A stretch of 33,558 bases of DNA from an uncultured Brevundimonas sp. (GTDB taxonomy: Bacteria; Pseudomonadota; Alphaproteobacteria; Caulobacterales; Caulobacteraceae), in the NCBI GenBank assembly GCA_946481425.1, contig CAMLNT010000002.1, positions 1-33,558 on the forward strand, given 5' to 3'. The notes under the pieces were generated by a model. The model saw only the letters and a list, made by a program, of their open reading frames with translations. It did not search any database and was not told where the DNA came from. The position numbers and the translations under genes were made by a program. This document shows positions 1 through 6,561 of the stretch, piece after piece; positions within the stretch are counted from its first letter, which is position 1; every line of letters begins with the position of its first letter.

Positions 1-2
1 TC

Positions 3-776
3 ATCGACATCGTGGCGCCGCTCGGCAAGGGCCAGCGCTGCCTGATCGTCGCCCCGCCGCGCGTCGGCAAGACCGTCATGCTGCAGAACATCGCCAAGTC
101 GATCGAGGCCAACCACCCCGAGGTCTTCCTCATGGTCCTGCTCATCGACGAGCGGCCGGAGGAAGTCACCGACATGCAGCGCACCGTGAAGGGTGAGGTC
201 GTGGCCTCCACCTTCGACGAGCCCTCGACCCGTCACGTGGCGGTGGCCGAAATGGTCATCGAAAAGGCCAAGCGCCTGGTCGAGCACAAGAAGGACGTGG
301 TGATCCTGCTGGACTCGGTCACGCGTCTGGGCCGCGCCTACAATGCGACCGTTCCGTCCTCGGGCAAGGTCCTGACCGGCGGCGTCGACGCCAACGCCCT
401 GCAGCGGCCCAAGCGCTTCTTCGGCGCGGCGCGCAACATCGAGGAAGGCGGTTCGCTGACGATCATCGCCACCGCCCTGATCGACACCGGCTCGCGCATG
501 GACGAGGTCATCTTCGAAGAGTTCAAGGGCACCGGTAACTCGGAAATCGTCCTGGACCGCAAGGTGGCCGACAAGCGCATCTTCCCGGCCATCGACGTGC
601 TGAAGTCGGGCACCCGCAAGGAAGACCTGATCACGCCGAAGGACCAGCTGACCAAGACCTATGTCCTGCGCCGGATCCTCAACCCGATGGGCCCGCAGGA
701 CGCGATCGAGTTCCTGCTCGACAAGCTGCGCCAGTCCAAGAACAACGGCGACTTCTTCCAGTCGATGAATACCTAA
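3..776 (+). CDS. rho: Transcription termination factor Rho (5'-truncated by window edge)
   Basis: RNA-dependent hexameric ATPase that translocates along nascent RNA and ends transcription. The reading frame is open to the left edge, so the N-terminal RNA-binding domain is missing. What remains is the whole ATPase domain: Walker A (APPRVGKT) near fragment residue 17, Walker B/R-loop region ([16 protein letters not shown]), the Q-loop/arginine region around [19 protein letters not shown], and the ordinary C-terminus ([15 protein letters not shown]). The remaining 257 residues match about the last 60% of a typical Rho of roughly 420 residues. It ends 16 bases before dapB on the same strand, so readthrough or co-transcription is possible. 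Identification is by direct recognition of a very conserved protein; I see no damage. Confidence 0.97.
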   Translation: MDIVAPLGKGQRCLIVAPPRVGKTVMLQNIAKSIEANHPEVFLMVLLIDERPEEVTDMQRTVKGEVVASTFDEPSTRHVAVAEMVIEKAKRLVEHKKDVVILLDSVTRLGRAYNATVPSSGKVLTGGVDANALQRPKRFFGAARNIEEGGSLTIIATALIDTGSRMDEVIFEEFKGTGNSEIVLDRKVADKRIFPAIDVLKSGTRKEDLITPKDQLTKTYVLRRILNPMGPQDAIEFLLDKLRQSKNNGDFFQSMNT

Positions 777-792
777 GGGGCGTCGGGGGCTG

Positions 793-1542
793 ATGGCGGG
801 GCTGGTTCACATCGGTCTGGCGGGCGCGCGCGGTCGCATGGGCCGCGCTGTTTCCGACGTGCTCGACACACGCTCGGACGTCGTCGTCGCCGCCCGGTTC
901 GACCGGACCGATCACCCCGACCTGTCGGTCTGCGACGTGGTCATCGACTTCACCGAACCGGCGGCTTCGGTCGAACTGGCCGAGCGCTGCGCCCGGACGG
1001 GCGGCCCGGCCCTGGTCATCGGCGCGACCGGCTTCTCGCCCGAACAGGACACGGCCATCCTCAAGGCCTCGGAATCCGTGGCCATCGTAAAATCCGGCAA
1101 TTTCTCGCTCGGCGTGAATATGCTGATCGGTCTGGTATCCCAGGCCGCGCGCCGTCTGCCGGCCGCCGACTGGGACATCGAGGTCGTCGAGGCCCACCAC
1201 CGCATGAAGAAGGACGCCCCGTCAGGCACCGCCCTGATGCTGGGCGAGGCCGCCGCCGACGGCCGGGGCCATGACCTGTCAGAGGTGCGCGGCCGCATCC
1301 GCGAAGGCATTGGCGACGAGCGCCCGGTCGGCGAGATCGGCTTTTCCGCTATCCGCGCCGGCGGAATCGTCGGCGAGCACCAGGTGATCTTCGCCGCCCA
1401 GGACGAAATCCTGACCCTGTCGCACTCGGCGCGCGACCGCGCCCTGTTCGCCCGCGGCGCGGTCCTGGCTGGCCTGTGGGTCAAGGGCCGCCCGCCGGGC
1501 CTCTACGGCATGCAGGACGTGCTGGGTTTTCGCCAGGCCTGA
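793..1542 (+). CDS. dapB: 4-hydroxy-tetrahydrodipicolinate reductase
   Basis: Cytosolic NAD(P)H-dependent reductase of the diaminopimelate/lysine pathway, converting 4-hydroxy-tetrahydrodipicolinate to tetrahydrodipicolinate for lysine and peptidoglycan. The Rossmann dinucleotide loop is GLAGARGRMG near residues 7-16. The catalytic segment EAHHRMKKDAPSGT places His135 and Lys139 at the spacing of the family's general acid pair, followed by the substrate-binding PSGT at 143-146. Its 249 residues are slightly short of the E. coli enzyme (about 270) but both domains are present. The ATG at 793 follows a purine-rich GGGG stretch. It lies 16 bases after rho and converges on a minus-strand membrane protein 9 bases downstream. 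Confidence 0.96.
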   Translation: MAGLVHIGLAGARGRMGRAVSDVLDTRSDVVVAARFDRTDHPDLSVCDVVIDFTEPAASVELAERCARTGGPALVIGATGFSPEQDTAILKASESVAIVKSGNFSLGVNMLIGLVSQAARRLPAADWDIEVVEAHHRMKKDAPSGTALMLGEAAADGRGHDLSEVRGRIREGIGDERPVGEIGFSAIRAGGIVGEHQVIFAAQDEILTLSHSARDRALFARGAVLAGLWVKGRPPGLYGMQDVLGFRQA

Positions 1543-1551
1543 TCCGACCCC

Positions 1552-1896
1552 TTAGTGCGCGTGGGCGTGCCGCGGCCGGATGAAGAGCGACTTCACGAAG
1601 AAGAACAGGGCGATCACGACCGCAAAGCCTAGGAACAGCGCCAGCAGCGTCATCCAGAAGGTCAGGGTCATGACGTTGGGCAGGCTGAACTGGCCGCCGT
1701 CCAGCATCGGCAGGATCGCCGCGATAATGACCTGGACCACGGCTGATCCGGCCGCCATGCGCCACAGGTCCCGCCAGGTCCCCATCGCCAGCGCCGCCAC
1801 CAGCGCGATGATCAGACCCAGCACCTGATTGACGCCCGAAAACCCGGCCTGGGCCAGTTCCCAGAGCTCCGTGAAGAACGCGATCACCATATCCAT
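1552..1896 (-). CDS. Small integral membrane protein with His-rich tail, unknown function
   Basis: A 114-residue protein I do not recognise. Three hydrophobic spans are visible at about residues 23-41, 45-65 and 76-103, and the protein ends in a short basic/histidine tail (RPRHAHAH). The start is the ATG at 1896, preceded on the minus strand by a GGGAGAG-like ribosome site. It lies 59 bases downstream of dut on the same strand and could be co-transcribed with it. The overlapping frame at 1481-1765 minus runs into dapB and looks like a shadow. The His tail could bind metal or be incidental. No function is proposed. Confidence 0.8.
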   Translation of the reverse strand: MDMVIAFFTELWELAQAGFSGVNQVLGLIIALVAALAMGTWRDLWRMAAGSAVVQVIIAAILPMLDGGQFSLPNVMTLTFWMTLLALFLGFAVVIALFFFVKSLFIRPRHAHAH

Positions 1897-1954
1897 GAGA
1901 GGGCTCTCCCTGTCGCGGCCAGCTTGGCCGTAAGTAACCCTAACGCGGTTTGGC

Positions 1955-2410
1955 CTATCCGGCTCCCGTCGAGCCGAATCCGCCGGAGCCGCGCACCGTC
2001 TCGTCCAGGCTGTCGACCTCCTGGAAGGCGCCGCGGGTCACGGGCGCGATGACCATCTGGGCGATCCGGTCGCCGCGCCGCACGGTGAAGGGCTCGGCCC
2101 CCAGATTGGCCAGGATGACTCCGACCTCGCCGCGGTAGTCGGCGTCGATGGTCCCCGGGCTGTTCAGGCAGGTGATGCCGAACTTCAGCGCCAGACCCGA
2201 ACGCGGCCTCACCTGGGCCTCGTGGTCGTCGGGCAGGGCGATCGTCAGTCCGGTCGGGATCAGGGCCCGGCCGCCGGGCGCCAGCGTCACCGGCTGATCC
2301 TCGGGCACCGCCGCCCTCAGATCCATCCCCGCCGAATGCGCCGTCTCATAGGCCGGCAGGGCCAGCCCTTCGGCGTGCGGCAGGCGTTTCAGGCGGATGG
2401 CGACGGTCAT
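1955..2410 (-). CDS. dut: dUTP diphosphatase (dUTPase)
   Basis: Hydrolyses dUTP to dUMP and pyrophosphate, keeping uracil out of DNA and feeding thymidylate synthesis; the family works as a homotrimer in the cytosol. All five family motifs can be read in the 151-residue protein: AGMDLRA (27-33), [11 protein letters not shown] (68-78), [13 protein letters not shown] (86-98) with the catalytic Asp at 89, [10 protein letters not shown] (112-121) and the Gly-rich C-terminal lid [10 protein letters not shown] (140-149). The frame is open 34 codons further upstream, but that extension is unlike the family and the ATG at 2410 with GAAGGA upstream is the natural start. The gene is divergent from the lipoprotein gene at 2531. 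Confidence 0.96.
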   Translation of the reverse strand: MTVAIRLKRLPHAEGLALPAYETAHSAGMDLRAAVPEDQPVTLAPGGRALIPTGLTIALPDDHEAQVRPRSGLALKFGITCLNSPGTIDADYRGEVGVILANLGAEPFTVRRGDRIAQMVIAPVTRGAFQEVDSLDETVRGSGGFGSTGAG

Positions 2411-2472
2411 GGGCGGTCCTTCGGGATACCCTGTCCGATTAAGCGTGTTCGGCCCCGGCCGCAAAAAGAACA

Positions 2473-2500
2473 TTGCCAGAACATTGATTGGTGGTATAGC
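2473..2500 (+). promoter_or_regulatory. Candidate sigma-70-type promoter for the 2531 lipoprotein gene
   Basis: A TTGCCA hexamer at 2473-2478 and TATAGC at 2495-2500 are separated by 16 bases and sit 30 bases before the ATG. This is an AT-richer patch in the divergent dut/lipoprotein gap. The match is visual only; no consensus score was computed. Confidence 0.35.
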
Positions 2501-2530
2501 GTCGTTCCGCAACTGTGGCGGGAGGCTCCG

Positions 2531-3040
2531 ATGAGGGCGATGACGTTTGCGGCGGTGGCCGCTCTGGTAATGACGGGTGGCTGCGGCAACGGCGGCTCTG
2601 CGGTCGAGACACGGGACAGGGACGCCGAGGTCCAGGCTGCGGCGGGGACCTCAGGCGCGCCGTCGGCGACCGAAGCGGCTTCCGACGCCTCGGCGTCGGC
2701 CCCGGAGGCCGAGCGCGGCCGGCCGGTCTGGTCCGAGGCTCGCAACCGGACGGCTGAGGAGGGGGCACAGCGCAGCTTTGACCGCAACGGCGCCGACTTC
2801 GGCGCGGCGACCGTCGACGCCTATGTCCAGCAGGCGCACGCCTTCATCACCAATCCGCCGGCCGGTACGGAAACGGCCCAGCGTCGCAACGGCGACACCC
2901 TCTATTATCATGCGCCGTCCAACACCTTTGCGGTCGCCACGCGCGACGGCGCGCCTCGCACCCTGTTCAAGCCGCGCGAAGGCGCCGCCTACTGGGCCGA
3001 GCAGCTCGCGAGCGTCGCGCGCCAGTCTGGTGACAGCTAG
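2531..3040 (+). CDS. Putative lipoprotein with a toxin/nuclease-like C-terminal domain
   Basis: A 169-residue protein beginning with a lipoprotein signal: short basic start, hydrophobic core and Cys18 in MTGGC. Residues 25-65 are a low-complexity Ala/Ser/Glu/Asp linker. The C-terminal part (about 90-169) is compact, with [10 protein letters not shown] at 105-114, then [15 protein letters not shown] at 121-135 and APRTLFKP at 141-148. This string (short strand 'GDTLYY', turn, 'NTFAV', 'DGxPRTxFKP', then YW) resembles the end of small RNase-type domains found in contact-dependent and polymorphic toxins. The resemblance is from memory and is an inference. The longer upstream frame from 2222 lies over dut and is rejected; ATG 2531 follows GGGAGG. 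No immunity-like partner is adjacent. Confidence 0.8.
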   Translation: MRAMTFAAVAALVMTGGCGNGGSAVETRDRDAEVQAAAGTSGAPSATEAASDASASAPEAERGRPVWSEARNRTAEEGAQRSFDRNGADFGAATVDAYVQQAHAFITNPPAGTETAQRRNGDTLYYHAPSNTFAVATRDGAPRTLFKPREGAAYWAEQLASVARQSGDS

Positions 3041-3067
3041 GGCCCGGGACCGCCAGCCCGACGAAGG

Positions 3068-3946
3068 TCAGGGCAGCTTGCCTTCCTCGACGCCGAGGGC
3101 GTCGGACAGCCGCGCCTTGGCCGAACCGGGCCGGAGCGGCTTCTGCTGGTCCGGATGGGGCGCCCAGCCCGACAGGGTGACGATCTCGAAGGTCGCCGGG
3201 ATGCGGCCGTCCGCGTTCGCGTATCGTTCGGCGTACAGCTGGGCCATGCGCGCCACGATGGCCCGGGTGAGGGGCCGCGCCCGCTCGGTGAACAGGGCCG
3301 TCTCGCCCATGGCCCTGAGGTCGCGGATCAGGCTGAAAGGATCGGCGTAGGTCACCGTCAGCCGGTCGATGTCCGACACCGGCAGGGCGAACCCCGCCCG
3401 CTGCAACAGGCCGGCGCCGTCGAAGGCGTCCGCGAAGGGCGACACGCGCGCCGTCTGGCCTCCGGTCAGCTCGAGTTCCGCCTGGCCCAGCGCCCAGCGC
3501 AGCTCCCGGAGGCTCGAGCCGCCGAACAGGCTGCCGATGAACAGGCCATCGGGCCGGAGAGCCCGGCGGATCTGGCTCAGGGCCCCGGGCAGGTCGTTGG
3601 TCCAGTGCAATGACAGGACACTGACAATCAGGTCTGCCGAGGCCGCATCAAGGTCCGGGATTTCGTGATCCTGCAGACCGTCCAGGCCATCGCCGGCCTG
3701 ATCCAACCGCACCAGCCGCCCGACGCGCTCCACCGCGCCGGCCTCCGCCAGCGCCCGTTCGAACATCCGATCGCGCGCGGTGAGATCGACTCCCACGGGA
3801 AACTCGCGCACAATGCCCGCCAGGGTCGTCGCCGCGTCTTCCGCGGCCCGGCGGCGCAGGAAGGCGGCGTCGTGGTGCATCCGCATTGACCGCTCCAGGC
3901 GGGCGCGGCGCAGGGACCAGTCAAACAGGCGGGGAGGGGCGTCCAT
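3068..3946 (-). CDS. SAM-dependent methyltransferase-like protein (BioC/NDUFAF5-type), degenerate motif I
   Basis: A 292-residue protein of the class I methyltransferase group that includes BioC and mitochondrial NDUFAF5. Visible family features are the N-terminal LFDWSLRRARLERS (about 7-20), the post-motif segment SADLIVSVLSLHWTNDLPGAL (103-123), ALRPDGLFIGSLFGG (129-143) and the DPFSLIRDLRAMGET region (202-216). The usual SAM-binding DxGxGxG loop is not there: the equivalent position reads VGVDLTARDRMFE (51-63), with no GxG. It may therefore bind SAM weakly or not at all. The start at 3946 overlaps the divergent comF start codon; an alternative in-frame ATG at 3955 lies nine bases upstream, inside comF. 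Substrate unknown. Confidence 0.85.
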   Translation of the reverse strand: MDAPPRLFDWSLRRARLERSMRMHHDAAFLRRRAAEDAATTLAGIVREFPVGVDLTARDRMFERALAEAGAVERVGRLVRLDQAGDGLDGLQDHEIPDLDAASADLIVSVLSLHWTNDLPGALSQIRRALRPDGLFIGSLFGGSSLRELRWALGQAELELTGGQTARVSPFADAFDGAGLLQRAGFALPVSDIDRLTVTYADPFSLIRDLRAMGETALFTERARPLTRAIVARMAQLYAERYANADGRIPATFEIVTLSGWAPHPDQQKPLRPGSAKARLSDALGVEEGKLP

Positions 3947-4724
3947 GGACGGCATAGATGGCCGTTTGCTCGAGCGATTGAAACCCGGCCCGCGCCTTCG
4001 GGGCCTGACGCGCGGCCTGCTCGACATCGTCATGCCGCCGGTCGCCTTCGACGGCGGGCCCAGGCCGCAACAGTCCGGCCTTTCCGAAGACGTCTGGACG
4101 CGGGTGGTCTTTCTGGAGGATCCCGTCTGCGACGGCTGTGGCGCGGCCTTCGAGCACGATTCCGGCCCGCTCGGCCATGATCGCTGCGCGCCCTGCCAGG
4201 CCGAACCCCATGTCTTCCGCCGCGCCCGCGCCGCCTGCGTCTATGACGAGGGCTCGCGCGACCTGATCCTCCAGCTCAAGCACGCCGATCGGCTGGAGTA
4301 CGCCCCGCTTTTCACCCGCTGGCTGACGCGGGCGGCGGCGCCCCTCCTGGCTGACGCCGACGCCATCGTACCGGTGCCCCTTCACTGGACCCGGCTGCTC
4401 GTCCGACGCGCCAACCAGGCCGCCGAGGTCGCCCGACCGCTCGCGCGCGCCTCGGGCCGCGCCTATCTGCCGGACGCCCTGATCCGCACCCAGCGCACCC
4501 CGACCCAGGGGGGCAAGTCCGCGCGCGGCCGGAGGCTCAATGTGAAATCCGCCTTCGCGGTGCCGACGGCGATGGAGAAACAGGTCCGCGGCCGCCGCCT
4601 CATGCTGGTGGATGACGTCCTGACGACCGGAGCCACCGCCGACGCCTGCGCCAGGGCCCTGCTCGCCGCCGGCGCCCGATCTGTGGACCTCGCTGTCATC
4701 GCACGGGTGCGCAACCGACGCTGA
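3945..4724 (+). CDS. comF: ComF family protein (phosphoribosyltransferase fold)
   Basis: A 259-residue cytosolic protein of the ComF/GntX family, named for DNA uptake in competent bacteria but present in many non-competent ones, with an uncertain biochemical role. The N-terminal part carries a four-cysteine zinc-binding arrangement (Cys62, Cys65, Cys81, Cys84). The C-terminal part is a type I phosphoribosyltransferase fold, with PVPLHWTR at 143-150, the family strip RTPTQGGKSARGRRLN at 184-199 and the PRPP-loop signature LVDDVLTTGAT at 221-231. The ATG at 3945 lies in a CATG that also contains the start of the minus-strand methyltransferase. The longer open frame to 3780 is antisense to that gene. 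A glutaredoxin gene follows 36 bases later. Confidence 0.93.
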   Translation: MDGIDGRLLERLKPGPRLRGLTRGLLDIVMPPVAFDGGPRPQQSGLSEDVWTRVVFLEDPVCDGCGAAFEHDSGPLGHDRCAPCQAEPHVFRRARAACVYDEGSRDLILQLKHADRLEYAPLFTRWLTRAAAPLLADADAIVPVPLHWTRLLVRRANQAAEVARPLARASGRAYLPDALIRTQRTPTQGGKSARGRRLNVKSAFAVPTAMEKQVRGRRLMLVDDVLTTGATADACARALLAAGARSVDLAVIARVRNRR

Positions 4725-4760
4725 CGCATTATCTAGGCGTCATCGAAAGGAGCCCGCGCC

Positions 4761-5015
4761 TTGCCCAAGGTCGTCATCTACACCAAGCCGTTCTGTCCCT
4801 ACTGCGCGCGCGCCGAGGCCCTGCTGGCGCGCAAGGGCGTCGATTACGAAGAGATCGTCGCCTCGATGGATCCGGATCTGCGCGAGGAGATGCGCCAGCG
4901 CTCGGGCCGCATGACCTATCCGCAGATCTTCATCGGCGATCACCACGTCGGCGGCTGCGACGACCTCCACGCGCTTGAGGCCGCCGGCAAGCTGGACGCC
5001 CTTCTGGCCGCCTGA
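4761..5015 (+). CDS. grxC: Glutaredoxin 3
   Basis: An 84-residue glutathione-dependent thiol-disulfide oxidoreductase. It has the classic dithiol active site CPYC at residues 12-15 after the strand VVIYTKPF, the cis-proline TYP at 52-54 and the glutathione-binding GGCDD at 64-68; the length is standard for GrxC. The start is a TTG at 4761, supported by an AAGGAG site 9-15 bases upstream and by alignment of the first strand. Three bases separate it from the amidase gene. Together with comF and DUF1178 it forms a plus-strand run. The neighbouring Nit-type amidase acts on a glutathione derivative, so the pairing may be functional rather than accidental. Confidence 0.95.
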   Translation: MPKVVIYTKPFCPYCARAEALLARKGVDYEEIVASMDPDLREEMRQRSGRMTYPQIFIGDHHVGGCDDLHALEAAGKLDALLAA

Positions 5016-5018
5016 CCC

Positions 5019-5864
5019 ATGCCGACCCTGCGCGTCGCCCTGATCCAGACCCGCACCCCGGCGACGCCCGAGGCGGCGCTCGCCCATCTCCAGCCGCTTC
5101 TGGCCGAGGCGGCGGCAGGCGGGGCTGAGTTGATCCTGACGCCCGAGGCCTCCAACTTCATGGAGAAGCGGCCGGAGAAAAAGGCGGCCATCCTGGCGGA
5201 CGCCGGGGAGGACGCGGTAGTCCAGGGTGTCCGCGCCTTTGCGGGCGAGAACGATGTCTGGGTCGTCCTCGGCTCGGCCATGGTGCGCTCCGAAGACCTT
5301 TCCGACGCCCGCGCCGCCAACCGATCCATGTTGATCAACGGTCGCGGCGCGGTTGAATCCACCTACGACAAGCTGCACGTCTTTGACGTCGACCTGCCCA
5401 ACGGCGAACGCTACCGCGAATCCGCCGGGGTGCGGCCAGGCGACCGGGCGGTGGTCGTCGAGACTCCCTGGGGCCGGATCGGTTTGACAGTGTGCTACGA
5501 TATTCGCTTCCCCCAGCTTTTCCGGGCGTTGGCCCAGGCCGGGGCAGGGCTGATTACCGTCCCCGCCGCCTTCACCCGCCCGACCGGGGAGGCCCACTGG
5601 GAAACTCTGCTGCGCGCCCGCGCCATCGAGACCGGCGCCTTCATCCTCGCCCCGGCCCAGGGCGGAAGCCATGAAGACGGCCGGGCCACCTGGGGCCGGT
5701 CCATGGTGGTCGATCCGTGGGGCAAGGTGATCGCGGTCCTCGACCATGACGAACCCGGCGTGCTGTTCGCCGATCTGGACCTTGAGGCGGTGTCGCGCGC
5801 ACGCGCCGCCATCCCGGCCCTGACCCACGACCGCGCCTTCGCCGCCCCGGGGACAGCGCCATGA
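5019..5864 (+). CDS. Carbon-nitrogen hydrolase, Nit1-type (deaminated glutathione amidase-like)
   Basis: A 281-residue member of the nitrilase superfamily. The catalytic triad is readable: Glu43 in LTPEASNF, Lys118 in YDKLHVFD, and Cys159 in LTVCYDIRFP. The sequence around KLHVFDVDLP and RFPQLFRAL is that of the Nit1/Nit2 branch rather than true nitrilases. Enzymes of this branch repair deaminated glutathione produced by aminotransferase side reactions; I infer that role from the family and from the glutaredoxin next door. Start ATG 5019 lies three bases after grxC, and its stop overlaps the next start (ATGA), so translation is probably coupled to DUF1178. Confidence 0.92.
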   Translation: MPTLRVALIQTRTPATPEAALAHLQPLLAEAAAGGAELILTPEASNFMEKRPEKKAAILADAGEDAVVQGVRAFAGENDVWVVLGSAMVRSEDLSDARAANRSMLINGRGAVESTYDKLHVFDVDLPNGERYRESAGVRPGDRAVVVETPWGRIGLTVCYDIRFPQLFRALAQAGAGLITVPAAFTRPTGEAHWETLLRARAIETGAFILAPAQGGSHEDGRATWGRSMVVDPWGKVIAVLDHDEPGVLFADLDLEAVSRARAAIPALTHDRAFAAPGTAP

Positions 5865-6286
5865 TCCGTTACGCGCTCCAATGCGAGAAGGATCATGCTT
5901 TCGAGGCCTGGTTCGGCTCGTCCGGCGACTATGACGCCCAGTCGGCGTCAGGGGCGATCGAGTGCCCCTTCTGCGCCTCGCGCCGGGTCGCAAAACAGAT
6001 CATGGCGCCGGCCGTCCGGACCTCTGACGCCCGACCTGGCAGCGCCCCTCGCGACATGGTCATGGAGGCGGCCTCGGCCATCCGCCGGAAGATCGAATCC
6101 GACTTCGATTATGTCGGTGACGCCTTCGCCCGCGAGGCCCGCGCCATCCACGAGGGCGACTCGGAAAAGCGCTCCATCTACGGCGAGGCCACGCCCGCCG
6201 AGGTCCGGTCGCTGGCCGCCGACGGCGTGCCCTGCGCGCCACTTCCAGCGGCCTTGTCGCCGCGTCGCAAGGCGGATTTGAACTGA
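5861..6286 (+). CDS. DUF1178 family protein
   Basis: A 141-residue protein of the alphaproteobacterial/betaproteobacterial DUF1178 family, function unknown. The N-terminus MIRYALQCEKDHAFEAWF is the family hallmark. Cys8 and the CPFC at 35-38 give three cysteines arranged like a small zinc ribbon. The family signature GEATPAEVRSLAADG, shortly before the C-terminus, is present. The ATG overlaps the amidase stop by four bases. It ends the comF-grxC-amidase run; a 275-base gap follows. The recurrent neighbourhood with the amidase and glutaredoxin suggests, without proof, a role in thiol or metabolite repair. Confidence 0.9.
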   Translation: MIRYALQCEKDHAFEAWFGSSGDYDAQSASGAIECPFCASRRVAKQIMAPAVRTSDARPGSAPRDMVMEAASAIRRKIESDFDYVGDAFAREARAIHEGDSEKRSIYGEATPAEVRSLAADGVPCAPLPAALSPRRKADLN

Positions 6287-6561
6287 TTTATCCCCGCTCG
6301 CGGCGGGCGACCTACAATGCGGGCATGATCGTCGCGACACCCTCTCCGATGGCGGCCCATGGCCCTCAGAATGCCGGGCCAATTTCGCATAATCTGGCCG
6401 ACATTCCGCCGTTGCGGCGAAAAACCCACCACAAATCAATGGCCGTGGCAGGGTTGGCACGGTTTGGCAGGGTGTTTCACCGTGGTCACCCCGCATGGGT
6501 CCAACCTTGCATGAGCCGCTGCGAGCGGTCTCTATGACCCCCTCCATTCGAAGGGACCGCC
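6287..6561. other. Intergenic region with short repeats, upstream of the gamma-glutamyltransferase gene
   Basis: A 275-base gap. It contains three copies of a 9-mer at 6446-6473 (listed separately), an interrupted inverted repeat CACGGT/ACCGTG at 6458-6463 and 6479-6484, and a possible AAGGGA ribosome site just before 6562. A 70-codon open frame at 6325-6537 has no recognisable content, and I do not call it a gene. I see no convincing terminator for DUF1178. Confidence 0.6.
6446..6473. repeat. Three near-tandem copies of a 9-bp motif TGGCA[G/C]GGT
   Basis: TGGCAGGGT at 6446-6454, TGGCACGGT at 6455-6463 and TGGCAGGGT at 6465-6473. One mismatch separates the middle copy from the others and one base separates the last two, so the period is 9-10 bases, about one helical turn. 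This is the geometry of stacked protein-binding sites. It lies about 90 bases before the gamma-glutamyltransferase start. No regulator is known to me for it. Confidence 0.7.

Noticed and set aside
2411..2512. N-terminal extension of dut by 34 residues
   Set aside because: The extension does not resemble dUTPases, crosses the divergent promoter region, and ATG 2410 has a good ribosome site.
6455..6470. Sigma-54-like promoter (TGGCACG followed by GGCA)
   Set aside because: The GG and GC elements are separated by nine bases instead of the required ten, and the second element lacks the TTGC form. The repeats explain it better.
6325..6537. 70-codon plus-strand ORF in the gap before the gamma-glutamyltransferase gene
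   Set aside because: No family, no ribosome site, weak codon bias, and it runs through the repeat region.
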